Part shown: positions 11,510-24,630 of the stretch, piece after piece
Layout of the letters: the number at the start of each line of letters is the position of its first letter
How positions within the stretch are numbered: the stretch's first letter is position 1
Source of the DNA: Synaphobranchus kaupii
Lineage: Eukaryota; Chordata; Actinopteri; Anguilliformes; Synaphobranchidae
Assembly (NCBI GenBank): GCA_029718625.1
Contig: CM056391.1
Span: 26,824,281 to 26,888,280, forward strand
Direction of reading: 5' to 3'
DNA: 64,000 nt
Program-made: the position numbers and the translations under genes
Notes under the pieces: model-generated
Databases searched by the model: none
Seen by the model: only the letters and a program-made list of their open reading frames with translations
Told to the model about the DNA's origin: nothing

Positions 11510-12545
11510 CTGAAACACAACCACACACTTATCAGCACAGGCAGGGACAATGGTGGGGCCGGTGTCTAGACAAACTTGGAGAAATGGGAAAAGTGTTATT
11601 GTATATGTGTGTACACGCGCACACACGCACACAGTTAGTGGTGGAAGACCAGAAAAGGCATCTTAACTGCACCCTGCTGACAAAAATGGAGACTGGCTGG
11701 CTTCTACCTAATAACAAATAATCATTCTTTACAACTCTACAGAACCCAAATTACTGCATCAACCAAGTACCAAAAGTACATTTTCACTATGGTGCCAATC
11801 TGCATTCATACTTGGGTTAAATGTTTACGAAATACTTCATTACTTCCATCCATGCACATTTCACAGTGAATAAAATACTGTGTGTGACTGACAGAACGAA
11901 GAATGACCAAAAACCGGAATATCTGTAGCTAGCATGTATTTGTGAATTTATTTAATTATTTACAAGATGTCTAAGCTCTCTGTGCTTCTCTGATTCTGCG
12001 CTTCAATTTCTTCATAAATCAATGAAGGCCCAAACCACAATTTATTAATTCTCTGTATACAGGTGTATGTTCATCCATTGCATATTAAACGCATAACCAC
12101 TGAGGCCCTGAATTTCCAAATCGAATTAATAAATCCAATTGCAAATGAGACCCCCGGTCCCAACTTTTAATTGGAGAGGCCACAGACAAGCCATGCACTA
12201 CCTCCAAGGTAAAAAAAAAGAAGGTAGAACTCAGTGACAACGTGCAGCAGTAAAGGTCCAGTTTTGCTTTGAGGCAGATCTTAAGGAATGGCATATAAAT
12301 GTGAATTTTGATTGGATTCTGCATAAACCTGCAATGATAGGAAAAAGTGCTTCTGACAATTTAATGTGAATGAGCGACAAGCAATTTGCATAAACTAAAT
12401 GAAACACCTGTCAGGGAGAGAGACATACTTTCATAATTCACTTCTGATTAATAGGTGTTCATGTCATATTCTTCAGAGTAATGTTCCGCCCTGTCTCAGT
12501 GATACACGCACGCACACACGTGCACACAGTATTTTGTATTCGTAT

Positions 12546-13413
12546 TAGGGTTGCAAATTCTAAGGAATTTCCTTGATCGATAGTCGTCAATGTTAATGAA
12601 CAATCAATCGATCAATCGATAACAAAACAGCTAAACATAGCTTATGACATAGAAAATACAAAATGCATGTTTTTTTCTCAATCAAAGCTTTATTGAAACA
12701 TTTCAGAAATGTGCCTGTTTCATAGCATAACACAAATATAATTATGAACGCTGTTTTGTTTACGTATGATATTTTAATAAGGCACGGGAAATTGCGCTCA
12801 CTCTTCCGAGGCGAATCAGTGACTAACACGTACGTCTATGACATATACAAAAATAAGATGAGCCTTAATTAAAAACTTAAATTTGCAAAATGATTATGAA
12901 ATAGATAAATAAAGTTAAATAACGTTTTTGAAAACAGCGCTATAATAGGTTCCCTCTTGAAATGAGAAAGCTACGACAAACTACGACAGCTCAGGCCTCA
13001 GTTTAAAATTTAAACTGCATAAGTGCAGTAAATACCTAGGCCTGCTGATTTTTATTTAAGAATATAAGCATGTTTACATTATCAGGGGTGAGTCGTGTGC
13101 GCAGTCGGTTTACAGCGAGACCAGCTGCTGAAAATACGCATTCCGATGGGACCGATGTCCCAGGCACGCATAAGTAGCGTGCTTCATGGGTCGAGTGAGT
13201 CTTCTTCTGTGTAACGTTAATAACATGTTTCCTAATTGCAGTGCGCGCGCCCCCTTGTGTTTAACTTAATGATTGCATTTCACCAACAGCTCCCATTGAC
13301 ACAATTAAGATGAGACCGCAAATAGTTCAATTTGATCGTTAAATTTGAAATGGTCGATCGATCAAATTATTAACGCCAATTAATCGATCAACGATTAATC
13401 GTTAACACCCCTA
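12546..13413. mobile_element. hAT-type non-autonomous element
   Basis: This is an 868-bp element with a perfect 8-bp target duplication ATTCGTAT (12538-12545 and 13414-13421). The ends are TAGGG and CCCTA. Subterminal regions are full of ATCGAT motifs (near 12600-12620 and 13355-13400), a common arrangement of hAT transposase binding sites. No transposase frame was recognised. Confidence 0.85.
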
Positions 13414-13432
13414 ATTCGTATCTTTGTATTTT

Positions 13433-13768
13433 GGCATTCATCAAAGTTTTCGTATCTGAGATTTGTTCGTTCGTACAAACAAAATTTACACCTGCTCAGG
13501 ACCAAGCGTACCACGTTTGTAAACTCGAAATGCCACTAAATGTAGCTTCCTTCTGATATATGGTATATATGACAATTCACGGGTGTGGATTTGTGCTAAT
13601 CGCAAAATAAGGTGCACGAACCTGCCATCTACTATGAATCGGAATTATAAACATACACACGGAATATGAACAAATCTGCATTTCCCGCTTGGTTTGATGA
13701 ATCCGGCGTTAATCTTTTGTACATAAATGTATGCACATATTTAGGAACGTTTCATGAATGAGGCCCAG
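13433..13768. mobile_element. Short element of the TGGGCCTCATTCA family, copy 1
   Basis: The right end reads TTCATGAATGAGGCCCAG, and the left end has a decayed counterpart near 13433. Subterminal sequence (CGTTCCTAAATATGTG on the complement) matches the left end of the copy at 14061 in opposite orientation. Confidence 0.55.
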
Positions 13769-14060
13769 TGAACAGACATAGATTCCCAACAAAAAACTGG
13801 TGTCAGTAATGACTATTTCAGCCATTTCATTTTCACAGACAGACCTTGAGAGATCATGTATATTAACATGAGAGAGTAGACCAAGCAGAGAATGTGTGCT
13901 TCATACTATCATAATCTTTATGCACAATATGTTTATTAACACACAACCCAGACTCAGAAATTTAATCCACCATGTCCACATGCAACGATTCTAAAAATCA
14001 CAGAAAATAATCTGAACTTTTCTTGTTCCAGGCCTGAAAACATCCAAACCCATATTCTCA

Positions 14061-14356
14061 CTGGGCCTCATTCATGCAACATTCCTAAATATGTGTGTAC
14101 ATTTACGTACAAAGCAAGTATACAACGAAGCAGGATTACCGAGTAAAACCCGCAACAGCTCTTCACTTCAGTCCATGTTCTAGATTTGGGACGGTTCCGA
14201 GTTTTACTCTGTACAGTTATCCAGCTAACTCAGAAATCCTGCTTTGTAGTATACCCCACAGGTAGTATACTACGAAGCAGAAATACAAACAAAATTGCTA
14301 ATACGAATGATTTACGCACAAATTCGTTCTGCTCACATTTCGTGAATGAGGCCCAC
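14061..14356. mobile_element. Short element of the TGGGCCTCATTCA family, copy 2
   Basis: Inverted termini CTGGGCCTCATTCATG and CGTGAATGAGGCCCAC enclose about 296 bp without a coding frame. The superfamily is undecided because I could not define the target duplication. Confidence 0.6.
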
Positions 14357-14504
14357 TGTGTGGAAAAAGCCTCAGCGGGTTGGAATAAGGTTCAGGGGCT
14401 CAAATGCGTAAAAACAAGAAAATATTAATTTAATAAACATGATGTAAAATGTGCCAGACATACTTTTGTCTACATTGAATTATTATTTACATATACTTTT
14501 ATTG

Positions 14505-14542
14505 CATTGGAATAAAAGTACTTACATACTTTTATTCCAATG
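14505..14542. repeat. Perfect 16-bp stem hairpin
   Basis: CATTGGAATAAAAGTA, a 6-base loop, then its exact complement. No known role. Confidence 0.8.
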
Positions 14543-14612
14543 TAAATGGTCACTTAGGCTACTTTAATTGCCTCTCTTCCTCGATTATAGAGTTACTTGA
14601 ACATATCATGAA

Positions 14613-14990
14613 TTAACTTCCTTCTAAAGGTGTTAATGCCATTTCCTCTGCACGGCCCCCATCCGTACACCTCACAGACGCTTTATTAAAAGCAAATGTC
14701 TTCTTTGTCCTGAAGTCATTCCACGTCATTTTTATGTTGTCGATCGAATGGCTAGTTCCTCCCACTGCATTTACTCCTGCCGAAATGGTGCCCCATACGC
14801 ATAGTTTTACGTACGGGCAATACATTGCGATTTTGGAGAATTTGGTTACGTTTATTCATTTCCGCCTCTGTCAGGCCTGCGGCGTTAAGCGGTTCCCTGA
14901 AGGAGAAACACAAAACTAGCGCAAGATTGCGCTGGCCATATTCAAATGGATAAGCTGCGCCCATGTTAATTTGCCTGACTATTCGAGTAG
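14613..14990 (-). pseudogene. Myb/SANT-like domain fragment, probably from a Harbinger element
   Basis: One minus-strand frame reads AGVNAVGGTSHSIDNIKMTW, then NDFRTK, and ends TDGGRAEEMALTPLE. It resembles the Myb/SANT-like domain of Harbinger second ORFs and NAIF1-type proteins (VNAVG, a KxxW helix, a GGG-LTPLE linker). Upstream sequence in a different frame (LTEAEMNKRNQIL) suggests a frameshift. No transposase is nearby. Confidence 0.45.
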
Positions 14991-15069
14991 ACAACCCACA
15001 ATACAGGCCACACCTGTGAGGGAAAATCGTCCGCCAATTCGCTATGATTTGGGCTTCTCTTAGTAGATG

Positions 15070-15450
15070 CAGGGCATGGTTTTAACCGCCTGACAGGCGA
15101 GAGACGATGGACCAGGAGGCATGGAGGAGGCTGCAGTTTCCTTTTGTCCCTAGTTCGATTGAGCAGATAACTGCGGGGACAGAGCGATGGCATTGCTGCA
15201 GCACGTCTTGGGAGTGTCTGGCTCTGGAAACCTCTCTGTCCCAAGAGGAGCTGACAACAGCAGCAGATGAACAAAATACTGGGAAATCACCAGGGTTTGA
15301 CAGGCTCACAGCTGAGGTTTTTTATTTTTTTTGTGGAACATTATTGGTGTTGATTTTTTGAAGGTCATCCAGGAGAGCCGCGAAAGCGGGAGCTCTGCTT
15401 CAGCTGCAGACGGGCGGCAATGTGTCCTTATTGCCAATCAAGAAAGACCT
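15070..15450 (+). pseudogene. LINE reverse transcriptase fragment (L1/Tx1-like), part 1
   Basis: A plus-strand frame reads LSQEELTTAADEQNTGKSPG, then FDRLTAEVF. The stretch ending GKSPGFD corresponds to the GKAPGxDG entry block of LINE reverse transcriptases. A shifted frame then gives SCRRA, the usual next block. Frame changes and a lost middle show it is dead. Confidence 0.55.
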
Positions 15451-16129
15451 CGGCACTTTATTTTTTGTGTGTGCATGGAATATAAAATACAGGAAAAATC
15501 AGTTGATTAAACCAAAGCTAATATATGGTAGGCACCTGTAACTTCTCAAATTGTATGTGCAAGGCTGTATATTTAACACTATACATTTCTATGTATACTA
15601 GCAAATTCTAATCAATAACTAATGATCACTGAAGTAGTGCTACCCCTTCTCTGAGTTAGCAGTTGTTTGTCAACATTACTACATATTGCTATGTATCTCA
15701 CTAATTAAAAACATTTGAAAACGGTCATTTCACAACAGAAATTGTAAAGCTGATCAAAGATGTCTTTCACGATGTAGCTATACAGCTGGCCTGTGGTTGA
15801 GGTGAATGCTTGACAGTGCGATGTAAAAGCATGGGGGAAACAAGAGCGCGAGGCCGGCATCCGGGCGATGAGAACAGCAGGGGAAAAATGCGGCTGGTCA
15901 GTGGCACTTTGACGCGCAGTGAAAAACGCCCAATGGAATTATTTCCACAAGAATTGGCAACTTTTTGTTCTCCTCCAGAGGGCACCATGGTCATATAGAT
16001 TATAAGGTAAGGCAAGGCAAAAATCGCTGTGCAGGTAGTTCTTTTAAAAAGGGCACCGATGCCAAAATGCAGGGCGTCAATGGAAATGTAATTCAAATTA
16101 CTCACCGTGTAATTTCAGCCCAATGATAA

Positions 16130-16500
16130 AAACAACGGGGAGGATTTTAAGGCAAAGGTGACCGGAAGGCTTCAGAGAGCTAGGGGGGCTCCGTTCTCTT
16201 AGAGAGGAAGGCTGTTAGTGGCTAATAAGCTCACAGCCTCAATGTTACGGCACTGGCTTACTATTCTGGAGCCTCCTTCAGGCATGCTGGAGAAGATCCA
16301 AGGGCAATCAATAACATTTTCTTGGGAGGGCATCATTGATTGGAGTCTGCAGTTCTGTATTTATCATTGTTTGAGGGAGGGCAGGGCCTTATAAATGTAC
16401 CAAACAGAATGGCAGCATTTAGGCACCCAACATAGCAAAAGGCTTGTGAAAATACTGCACCCTGGTTATTTTTGGCATGTGCATTACACAGTCGGCTGGC
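16130..16500 (+). pseudogene. LINE ORF2 C-terminal fragment (L1/Tx1-like), part 2
   Basis: A plus-strand frame reads RLLVANKLTASMLRHWLTIL, then EPPSGMLEKIQG, followed in other frames by FWEG, EGGQGLI and MAAFR. This is the pattern of the region downstream of the reverse transcriptase in fish L1/Tx1-type LINEs. It has the same orientation as the fragment at 15070-15450, and the 650 bp between them carries no recognised LINE motif. Confidence 0.6.
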
Positions 16501-16532
16501 TGGGGTCCGACTGTTATCCGTTCTTCCTAGAT

Positions 16533-16738
16533 CAGTGGTGCCCAATTGCGTGCCATGGAGGGCCAAGGGAATGCATGTTTTAATTTCAACCAATCACTAC
16601 AGCTGCTGATTTCACTAATTAACACACCTTCAACCAGAGGGGAGGTAACTAATCAGTGAAATCAGCAGGTGGAGGGATTGGTTGGAGTGAAAACCTGCAT
16701 ACTCTCGGCCCCCCGTGGCACATGATTGGGCACTACTG
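16533..16738. mobile_element. Fold-back hAT-like MITE
   Basis: A 206-bp near-palindrome with ends CAGTGGTGCCCAAT and ATTGGGCACTACTG. It is flanked by TCCTAGAT (16525-16532) and TCCTGGAT (16739-16746), an 8-bp duplication with one mismatch. The middle pairs GTGAAATCAGCAG with its complement. Confidence 0.75.
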
Positions 16739-18192
16739 TCCTGGATGGTAGAAAAATTAATCAGTCAGGTGGTCGTCCTTTTTTACTATAGTATAGTATG
16801 AAATGTATGATCAGTGGTGAAAGGCACCAAGGCTGAAGGGAGAACGGGGGCTTGCAGTTTTGTGTCGAAGGAATGTTCTTTTATATCCCCTTTCAGCAAG
16901 TTTTCCCCATGAAAAAGCATGAAAGAAAAAAAAAAAACTTGGGTCACCCAGATCTGAAGAGGGGGATTTGGAAAGGTCTTCTGAGTGTCAATCAGTTCAG
17001 AAAACTGCAGTTTTATAAGAGGTGTTAAAATAATCCCACTCTGCTGAACAGTACATTTTCCTTATGCAGTACATGGTAGCCAGACAGTTTCCCAGGCATC
17101 TGACCACTTGCGCCAGAAAAACAAGACTGTTTGTTAAATGGAGAGGGTTAAGGTTACAGTTACAATATATGATACATGAAATCCTCTTTCAGGACACAAA
17201 TAAACCTGCATACTTGGTAACACAGCAAGTGCCTATCAGCTTCATTGTGGAAACTGCTATACAAAGATTCTCTTCCAAAGAGGATAGAGGATCTGCAGTG
17301 CAGTGGAGGATTCTTCACAACAGCATTAAATTCCAGGTATTTCTGGGGTCAAGAGAGACCGGCCCTCAGTCAAATGTTAGACCACTGCACACCATAACTT
17401 AATGAAGCCACATATTGTGCCATTAAAACGTTGAGTGAGTCACAAGCATTGTGAATGTGTTCACCAGAAAAAGTAAACCCAGCGCATTTTGAGGATACTC
17501 TGAACAGAGAATACAGAACCAAGGGAATAGTAGATGTCTCACACTGCATGTACACACATTTACACAATCCAATTCACAAGACGTGGAAAATTCGAAACCA
17601 TTTTTCAACGTCAGAAAGTTTCACATCCTGAGCTCAAAAGTGTTATTTGCTCCCACACCTTTTCTATATGTAACCTCATAATTTACAATAATGTAAGGAC
17701 CGTTATTGCTCATCACACACAAATATTGCTTACCTCTACTATATAGTGCATTTACACAATTTGAAGTGCATTCTTTTGCAAGGTTCAGGAACTGTTAATG
17801 TACATGCAAGTTGTGGGTCTCAGTCTTGGCAGTAAATTGAAGAACCGGACGGCACATCACTCTGAGAACTAATGAGTGTGCAAGGCTGAACAAAACAACC
17901 AACAAATAACTAATTATGTTAAAGCACCTCTTTTTAGCACTACCTCATTACTGAGACTTTTCCATTACAAATTACTCATTGCCTTGGGGGTAGTTTCCTT
18001 ATTAAGAACATGTGAGGATGGGAGCAGGAAAGCTTGATTGCCAGAAAACCTTGACTTAATGGACTCTGCACATTGAATTTGTCCGTTACGCCTTTCGAAG
18101 GCCCATTAGAATTAATTGGGAACGAGGCCGAAAGGCCTCTCCGCAGTGTCTGGTGAAGTGAGGGGCGAGACGGGTAGCTTTAAATTGCTTAC

Positions 18193-18333
18193 CAACACAG
18201 GAAGCCCCGTCGAGCAAGTAGGACCCATTGTCATGGAAACCGCTCCGGCACTCGCAGTGGTACCAGCCGGGGAGGTTGAGGCAGCGCGAGTGGTCGTGAC
18301 AGTGAACGAGGCCCTCCGCACACTCGTCAATGT
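18193..18333 (-). CDS. nell1: nell1 exon, calcium-binding EGF-like domain 5
   Basis: This 141-bp exon has phase 1 at both ends. It begins DIDECAEG, the calcium-binding EGF signature, and contains CLNLPGWYHCEC. That run satisfies the C-x-[DN]-x4-[FY]-x-C-x-C consensus for Asp/Asn beta-hydroxylation. It then reads RSGFHDNGSY and closes at SCV. The acceptor is preceded by a pyrimidine-rich stretch (CTCTCCCTGTGAGGCAG) and the donor is GTAAGC. NLPGWYHCECRSGFHD is shared with mammalian NELL1, whereas the NELL2 equivalent has a different residue after the second CxC. It lies between EGF4 (12 kb upstream in the transcript) and EGF6 (6.7 kb downstream). Confidence 0.95.
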
Positions 18334-19682
18334 CTGCCTCACAGGGAGAGAAAGGCAATGCACACGTGCGCGCACACAAACACACAGTGGAAGTAGTTAA
18401 TCTCCGGCGGTTTCTCCAAACGAATAATGACTGTTGGTGCCTGATCTATACGGCACACTTTAAGACTTTTCCGTGGCACAAAATCTACTGTACCGTTGAT
18501 TCATTCGGAAGACCTCTCAGTACCTTATACATATCTCTCTCTCTTTCTCTCTCTCACCAAAAAAAAAGAAGAAAAAATCACAAATGAAATTAGAGACAGG
18601 GTTATATCAGAAAATCCTAAAGACAGGATAATAAGTAGCTAGACGGAACATTTCTCAACCAAGCGCTGTCCCTTGGTTTAATTACACATCAATGTTTTGC
18701 AGATGACATGGCATTTGCTTAAGGTGCTTCACATAGGAAGTCATCAGATGAGATTCAAAGATGCTATAAATGTCAGCCTGCTTCAACAATGCTAACACTG
18801 GAGAATTCTGACTCAAAAAAGAAACAAACTTCAAAAAGCGCATTTCCTTTGAACATAAATTAACTTACAGTACAATACATATTTTGATACTGAAAGGCAG
18901 CAAATACTTTTAGTTTGATCCTCAGGTTTCACTGCCTCATTTAAACAGACGCAGGAGAAAATAAACTTTTTGGGTAAACTTTTCATATATACTGTATGTG
19001 TCTGTTGTATATGCATTGTTGATAATTTGAAAACAACTTGAACTGACTAGCAAGCTAGTGGCTGTGATTTTAACCACAAGAGCCTAGGTTATTTAGCCTT
19101 GATTTCAATATCAAGGAGCAAAGTGCACTAGAGGTTCACCAAGAGGCATTCATTTCAGATGAGTCTTTCAGTATCCATGCATTCTACCATTTTATTGCTC
19201 CAAAATATTACATTACGATTGACATGCTTCTTTCTTTTTTATTTTATCTTACTTTTTCATAATTGTCTGCAAATTTACATAGCCATTCTTTATAAACACG
19301 TCCAATTGTACAGGTACAGGGATTTAATGTGCAGTGCTTGTGTAATAATCTCCCTGTGATATTAACAGCAACTATGATTAAATGGGTTCAACAAGAACAG
19401 TTCAAATATCCCCAAATCAGTTTATCAGTAAATGTCGTAGTTGGTATCTTATCTTCGGAAAGTGTATAATTATCATACCATTATAAAATGACATTTAGCC
19501 TGAACTAGTGCAACTCTCAAGAATCCTGATATATAAATACTCTAATTGAGAAATAATATTTGCAGCCATTTTCTTGTAAGCTGCTGATCTGCAAACCATC
19601 TTCTTGTGTTGAAATTTTGACAGCTGGGTCCTCCAGCTTATGTTCTGCTTCACATCATGCTTTTGACACAACTGTGTTCATT

Positions 19683-19720
19683 CTTTTATATAAACAGTTA
19701 CACTGCTGTTTATATAAAAG
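19683..19720. repeat. Perfect 15-bp stem hairpin
   Basis: CTTTTATATAAACAG, an 8-base loop, then its exact complement. Confidence 0.8.
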
Positions 19721-22700
19721 CTGTCAGATAAAATGATTCCACATCCGTCTTTAAGTAAAGACACCATTTACACTCTCCAAATACGTAACAGGTAAGCAGC
19801 ATTTAGAGAAACTACATGACTTAACTTAAATTACAAATTTTTTGATTATCACGTAAATTTCAAGTCACAAGAGCCATAACACTTTGCATTGTCTATAATG
19901 ACCTATATGAAGAGCTAAGATGCAAGGGAGTTTGACAGAAACAGCCAAAAGTAAATGATTATCCAATAACAGTCTGCAGTTTCTGAAAATAATATTTTCC
20001 AGATCCAAGTAAACAAATTAATTCAGAAATAATAACCACCATCAAGTTCCTTTATCTCTTGGCTGATTTATAATTGCTGACCAGCTAACTGAAATCCCGG
20101 CTCTCTTCCTGACAATTATAGGCCTTGTCAGAAAGATAGCTAATATTTCTGTATTCTTGCCTGCCTATTCTAAAAGAAAACTTTATTTTAGAATATGTAT
20201 GTGTTTTATTATATCATAGCGTAACTACAAATTGAATATCAGATAGCAATCTCACATCCCTTTCTCTGGGAAGCAGATTAAATTAGAAGGCACTAGGCAG
20301 ATTGTATGCTAATCTAATCACTCAGCCAGCCAACTGAAGTCAAACTTGTCCTGAGTAGACCTTGCCAGCTAGTAGTGAGCTGAAATTTCTGTTGTCCTCC
20401 CTGTAGCTGCTAATTAATAATAACTAATAGTCGTCTTTTATTTTAAATGCAGTTGTAAACAGTTGTGAAATACCATACATTAGTAGGATGTATGGGTAAT
20501 GTGTGGGTATTTGAGAGCAGTGTTCATTTTAAGGGAACTATAATTCTGGTAGATTTAAAAGGCTTTTATAAACAGACTTTTGTGGCATGGGTAAATCTAC
20601 ACCGGAACGAACACCAACAATAGATGATCTTATCTTCTCTGTCTAAATTGAACATTCTCTGCCAAGCTGATCTTAGCACCAGCAAACATGTGGATAAAAG
20701 GAAAATCTATTTAATAATCTAAATGCAACTGTCTTTATTCCATCCACCTTAACCTTTTGAGAAGTTGTTTACAGACATAGTTCTGTTAAATACTTTACAG
20801 ACGACACCAGCTGTAAAAACATCAACAGAAAACCTTTTTACGGCATTGTTACTGCCTCTGCTGTACATCTTCTGATATCTGCCCTACAAAAGAAAGAGCA
20901 GCAGCATGGCAGCTTACTTTCCAGTAAACCTTACTGCTATGCAGCCCTGTTCGGAAACCAGTACATTACTTGTATAATAATAGCATGCAACATAAACGCA
21001 CACAAATTCTCTCCAGAAATCTCAATTATTGTGCAGAAAGCTATATGATATTGAAAAAAATATTTCCAGATGGTCACTGCTTGTCAAAACATTTTACAGG
21101 CATTAGTCAGCACAAATTATTAGTAAGTAACAGGTATCCAGCACGTAGAAGCTATCTTAATTACCATTTAATGACGGCTGAAATACTACTATAATTAGGT
21201 CTTGCTATAATCAGAGATGTACATTAAAGTGATTTACACTTCATTAAACAAAATCTCCCATTTAACTCATTTATTTTAGATGAACCGTTAAATATCTCAT
21301 GAAATACTGTATGATCCAAAGAGAGTCTGAATGTTGGTTCAGAGAGATGCACATCTTAAACCCCAGTGCAGTAACATCCTGGCTTGTAGGTTGTTGGTGG
21401 ATGGACGTGACTATCACACTGCTTCTCCTTTCTTGCTGACTGTCACCAGAAACATCTCTGCACCTCAGTAATTATCCCCGAAAGATAACTTCCTCTGTAC
21501 CTCAGGTCGAACTCCTCTGCCCACACAGCCAAATCACTGAAAAACATGGGGAGCTTTTCACCATCTCCACTCTCCCAAGGAGTATCCAGCCAGAGTAATT
21601 AATGTTAGCAGCACGCCATATTTCTTAGTCGTACCATGTACTTTCTCTTAAAGCAGGCAGGTGTACATGTGAAATAATTGAATTGGACTGCAACCTATCA
21701 TCAAAGCTATCATTGCCTCCATAATTAACTAGAAAAACTACTAATTTACAGACTACAGTTTGAAGCCACCCTGATAGCACAGCTCTAATCCTGTTTGGCA
21801 TGTTCTTGCCTTTACCTTTTATACACCATTTTTAAATTGATTTATTTGTGTCCGTTCTCTTTGTTCTTGCCGCAAGCTCGCATATAAGCTAATGCGATTA
21901 GATGGCCTGAAGAAAGTTGTTGGGATACTACCACTCTAAGTAAAATCAACTGCTCATTTAAGTGCACAAGCTCAATAAGCTCACAACTGGTTATTGCTAG
22001 TGGTTCTTTAACAACATAATTTGATTTTTTAAAAATGGGTGCATCCTTCTACAATGTAACCTTTGAAGACTATATGAAATGCCAATGAACATCTCCTCGT
22101 TTGTGGGATGTCTGCTCAAAAGCAATTGAGTCTATACTTTAGAGGTGTGATTAGGCAACAAAACAACTAGGTGGCCCCTTCAACTTGGGAAAGTGTTTGG
22201 ACCACATGTATGAAATCGCATAAAGAAAATCTTGGTAGATCTACGTGGAGGCCCTATAACGGAGAAAATATAACGCATTAAGAGGACATTAAAACCTACC
22301 AGGCTTTTCCTAAATTGGATTAAAATATTGAGCACAGGAGACGTGCACACAAATGTACAGTACAGAACAATGGATTTCCACTTGGCATCAGTGGTTTAGA
22401 TTTCATTCACATTTCACACAAAAACCTTAAATCTAAAATTACAGCCAATTAAGTATAGCATTTGTATATTAGTATTGTTTTTTAAATTATGTACCCTGAT
22501 ATGTGTGTAAATAAAAGCAGAAAAAAAATTGTGTCTACTTATGATTTTCATGTCATAACCAAATATATTCCTCAGGGAGCATGCCTATTCTTGCATCTGT
22601 CCTGGGGGAATATCAGGGAATAGATGGATGAAAATCTGTTAATAACTGGTTTTGAGTAAACTGAGATGATGTCTGTTGTCTGTTCCATCAACGCTTAAGC

Positions 22701-22949
22701 CCTGTCAAGTATCCTGTCATTCTAGGTTCAAGGAATCCTCTGGACAGTAAATGAAGCAAATCTCAGAATTTATTTTGAGGGCTACCGGGTAGTGTGTCTT
22801 GTGTGCGCCGCTATATGGAAAGAAATCCTGACCCACAGCGCAGTGCACAGTTGGCCATGGTACGAGCCTGTGGATTCCTACCACTTACAAGTCACCAAAA
22901 ATGTGTTTGATAACAGCATTAACAACCGGATTCAGCTGAGGAAGAATTA

Positions 22950-24630
22950 CACAGTCAGGGGCGCATACCGTCAAATGCAAAAGTATTGGGACAGTTGTGA
23001 CAAATTGGTTGTTTTTCCTCTGCACTAATCAAATTTGTATTTCAAGGCAAACATTGACTATGAGGCAAAATTCACAATGTCTGCATTTATTTCACGCCTT
23101 TGTTTAAACAGACATAACTGACATAATTACAACAATGCCATTCAATGAGTCAAGTCCCCCTATTCCAAGTCATCATACGTATTGTGAGCAAATGACCGTC
23201 AGCTGTTTCAAATTTCACAGGTTTACTATATTACTGTAATTATGTATAGATGGAAAGCTGTGTCAGCTGAGTGTCAGGGCATGAGCTATATCCTTTGGAA
23301 GCGTTTGTAGAGTACTTTGTAAGCGAGACGAGAAAACTGAAGACGACGGCCAGAAAACCGAGTATGACAGCCAAGAATTCTATTGTGAGGATTGAAGAAA
23401 AGAAGAAAATCAATTAGAGCTATTGCAGAATGTTTGTGCATTCTGAAGTCAACCGTACTGAATGCCCTGAAGAGGAAACTAACTACTGGAGATATTAGGA
23501 ATCACTAGGGATCAGGCCAGCTGTGGAAGACATCAGAAAGTGATGACAGGATGATTATGAGGGCTGTGAAAATAATCCTAAATTGTCAGCTCAAGTAATT
23601 AGTAATGATCTCCATACATTGGGGTGAATGTATAGCAGGACATTGTGCACAGAAGACTGAGAGAGGTAAAGTACAGAGGCTTCACTTCCAGATGTAAACC
23701 TCTCATCAGCACCAAGAACAGAAAGGTGAGATTGGATTGCAAAAAAAAATAAAAATACAAAGATTACCTAATCAGTTATGGAAAAAAGTCTTATGGAGAG
23801 ATTAAACAAAGATAAACATTACTAGAGTGATAGAAAGGTTAAAGTGTGGAGAAACAGAGGGACTACTCTAGACCTTCGGCAAACCACGCAATCTATCAAG
23901 CAAGGTGGAGGCAATGTGATGGCTTGGGACTGTATGGCTGGAACTGGTTCAATAATCTTTATTGATGATGTAACCAGTGATGGCAGCAATAGAATTACAG
24001 CCAAAGTATACGGAAACATATTGTCCACCAATATTCAGAAAAGTGCCACCAAGCTCATTGGACGGATGTTCATAGTGCAGCAAGACAACAACCCAAAACA
24101 TGCAGCAAACTTAAACAAGGAGCTTATCAGGAAGAAAAGGTGAAAGTGTTTGACGTGGCCCATTCAGTCACCGGATCTAAAACCTCACTGAACATGCTTT
24201 TCACTTGCTCAAAAGGAAAAGTCTGAAACCCCAGAAAACATGCAGCAACTGAAGGAGGCAGCGGTAAAAGCTTGGCAGAGCATCACAAGGGATCACATCA
24301 TGCACCTACTGATGTCTATGAGTCACAGACTCGATGCAGCCATAAAATGTAAGGGGTATGCAATGAAATATTGACCTTGCCAGTCATTAAATTTGTCCAA
24401 ACTTACTTTGTCCCAATACTAGGCGGATACTAGGGGGGAATAGGGGGTCTCGACTCATTGATTGGCATTGTTGTAATATAGTCCAATCACGTTTGTTTAA
24501 AAAAAAAAGACATTAAATAAATGTAGACATTGTGAATTTTGCCTCAAAGTCATTTAAAATTGCATTAGTGCAGAGGAAAAACAACCAATTCAAACGCAAC
24601 TGTTCCAATACTTCTGCATTTACGTAACTG
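22950..24630. mobile_element. Tc1/mariner element, degenerate
   Basis: A TA-flanked element of about 1.68 kb. Its inverted ends carry ATGCAAAAGTATTGGGACAG and its degenerate complement, followed by TTGGTTGTTTTTCCTCTGCA on both sides. It contains a decayed transposase on the plus strand. Confidence 0.75.
23280..24375 (+). pseudogene. Tc1 transposase pseudogene
   Basis: The longest intact piece (23844-24143) reads KQGGGNVMAWDCMAGTGSII, then FIDDVTSDGS and VQQDNNPKHAAN. These are the GGGxxMxWGC and QQDNxPKH blocks of Tc1 transposases, the second holding a catalytic Asp. Downstream, in broken frame, come MSMSHRLDAA-type terminal sequences. The N-terminal half carries several stops and frame changes, so no active enzyme is possible. 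Confidence 0.75.

Larger units (their letters stand above)
11510..18192 (-). other. nell1 intron between EGF5 and EGF6 exons
   Basis: A 6.7-kb intron packed with old elements between 12.5 and 16.75 kb. 11510-12537 and 16747-18192 show nothing identifiable. Confidence 0.85.
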
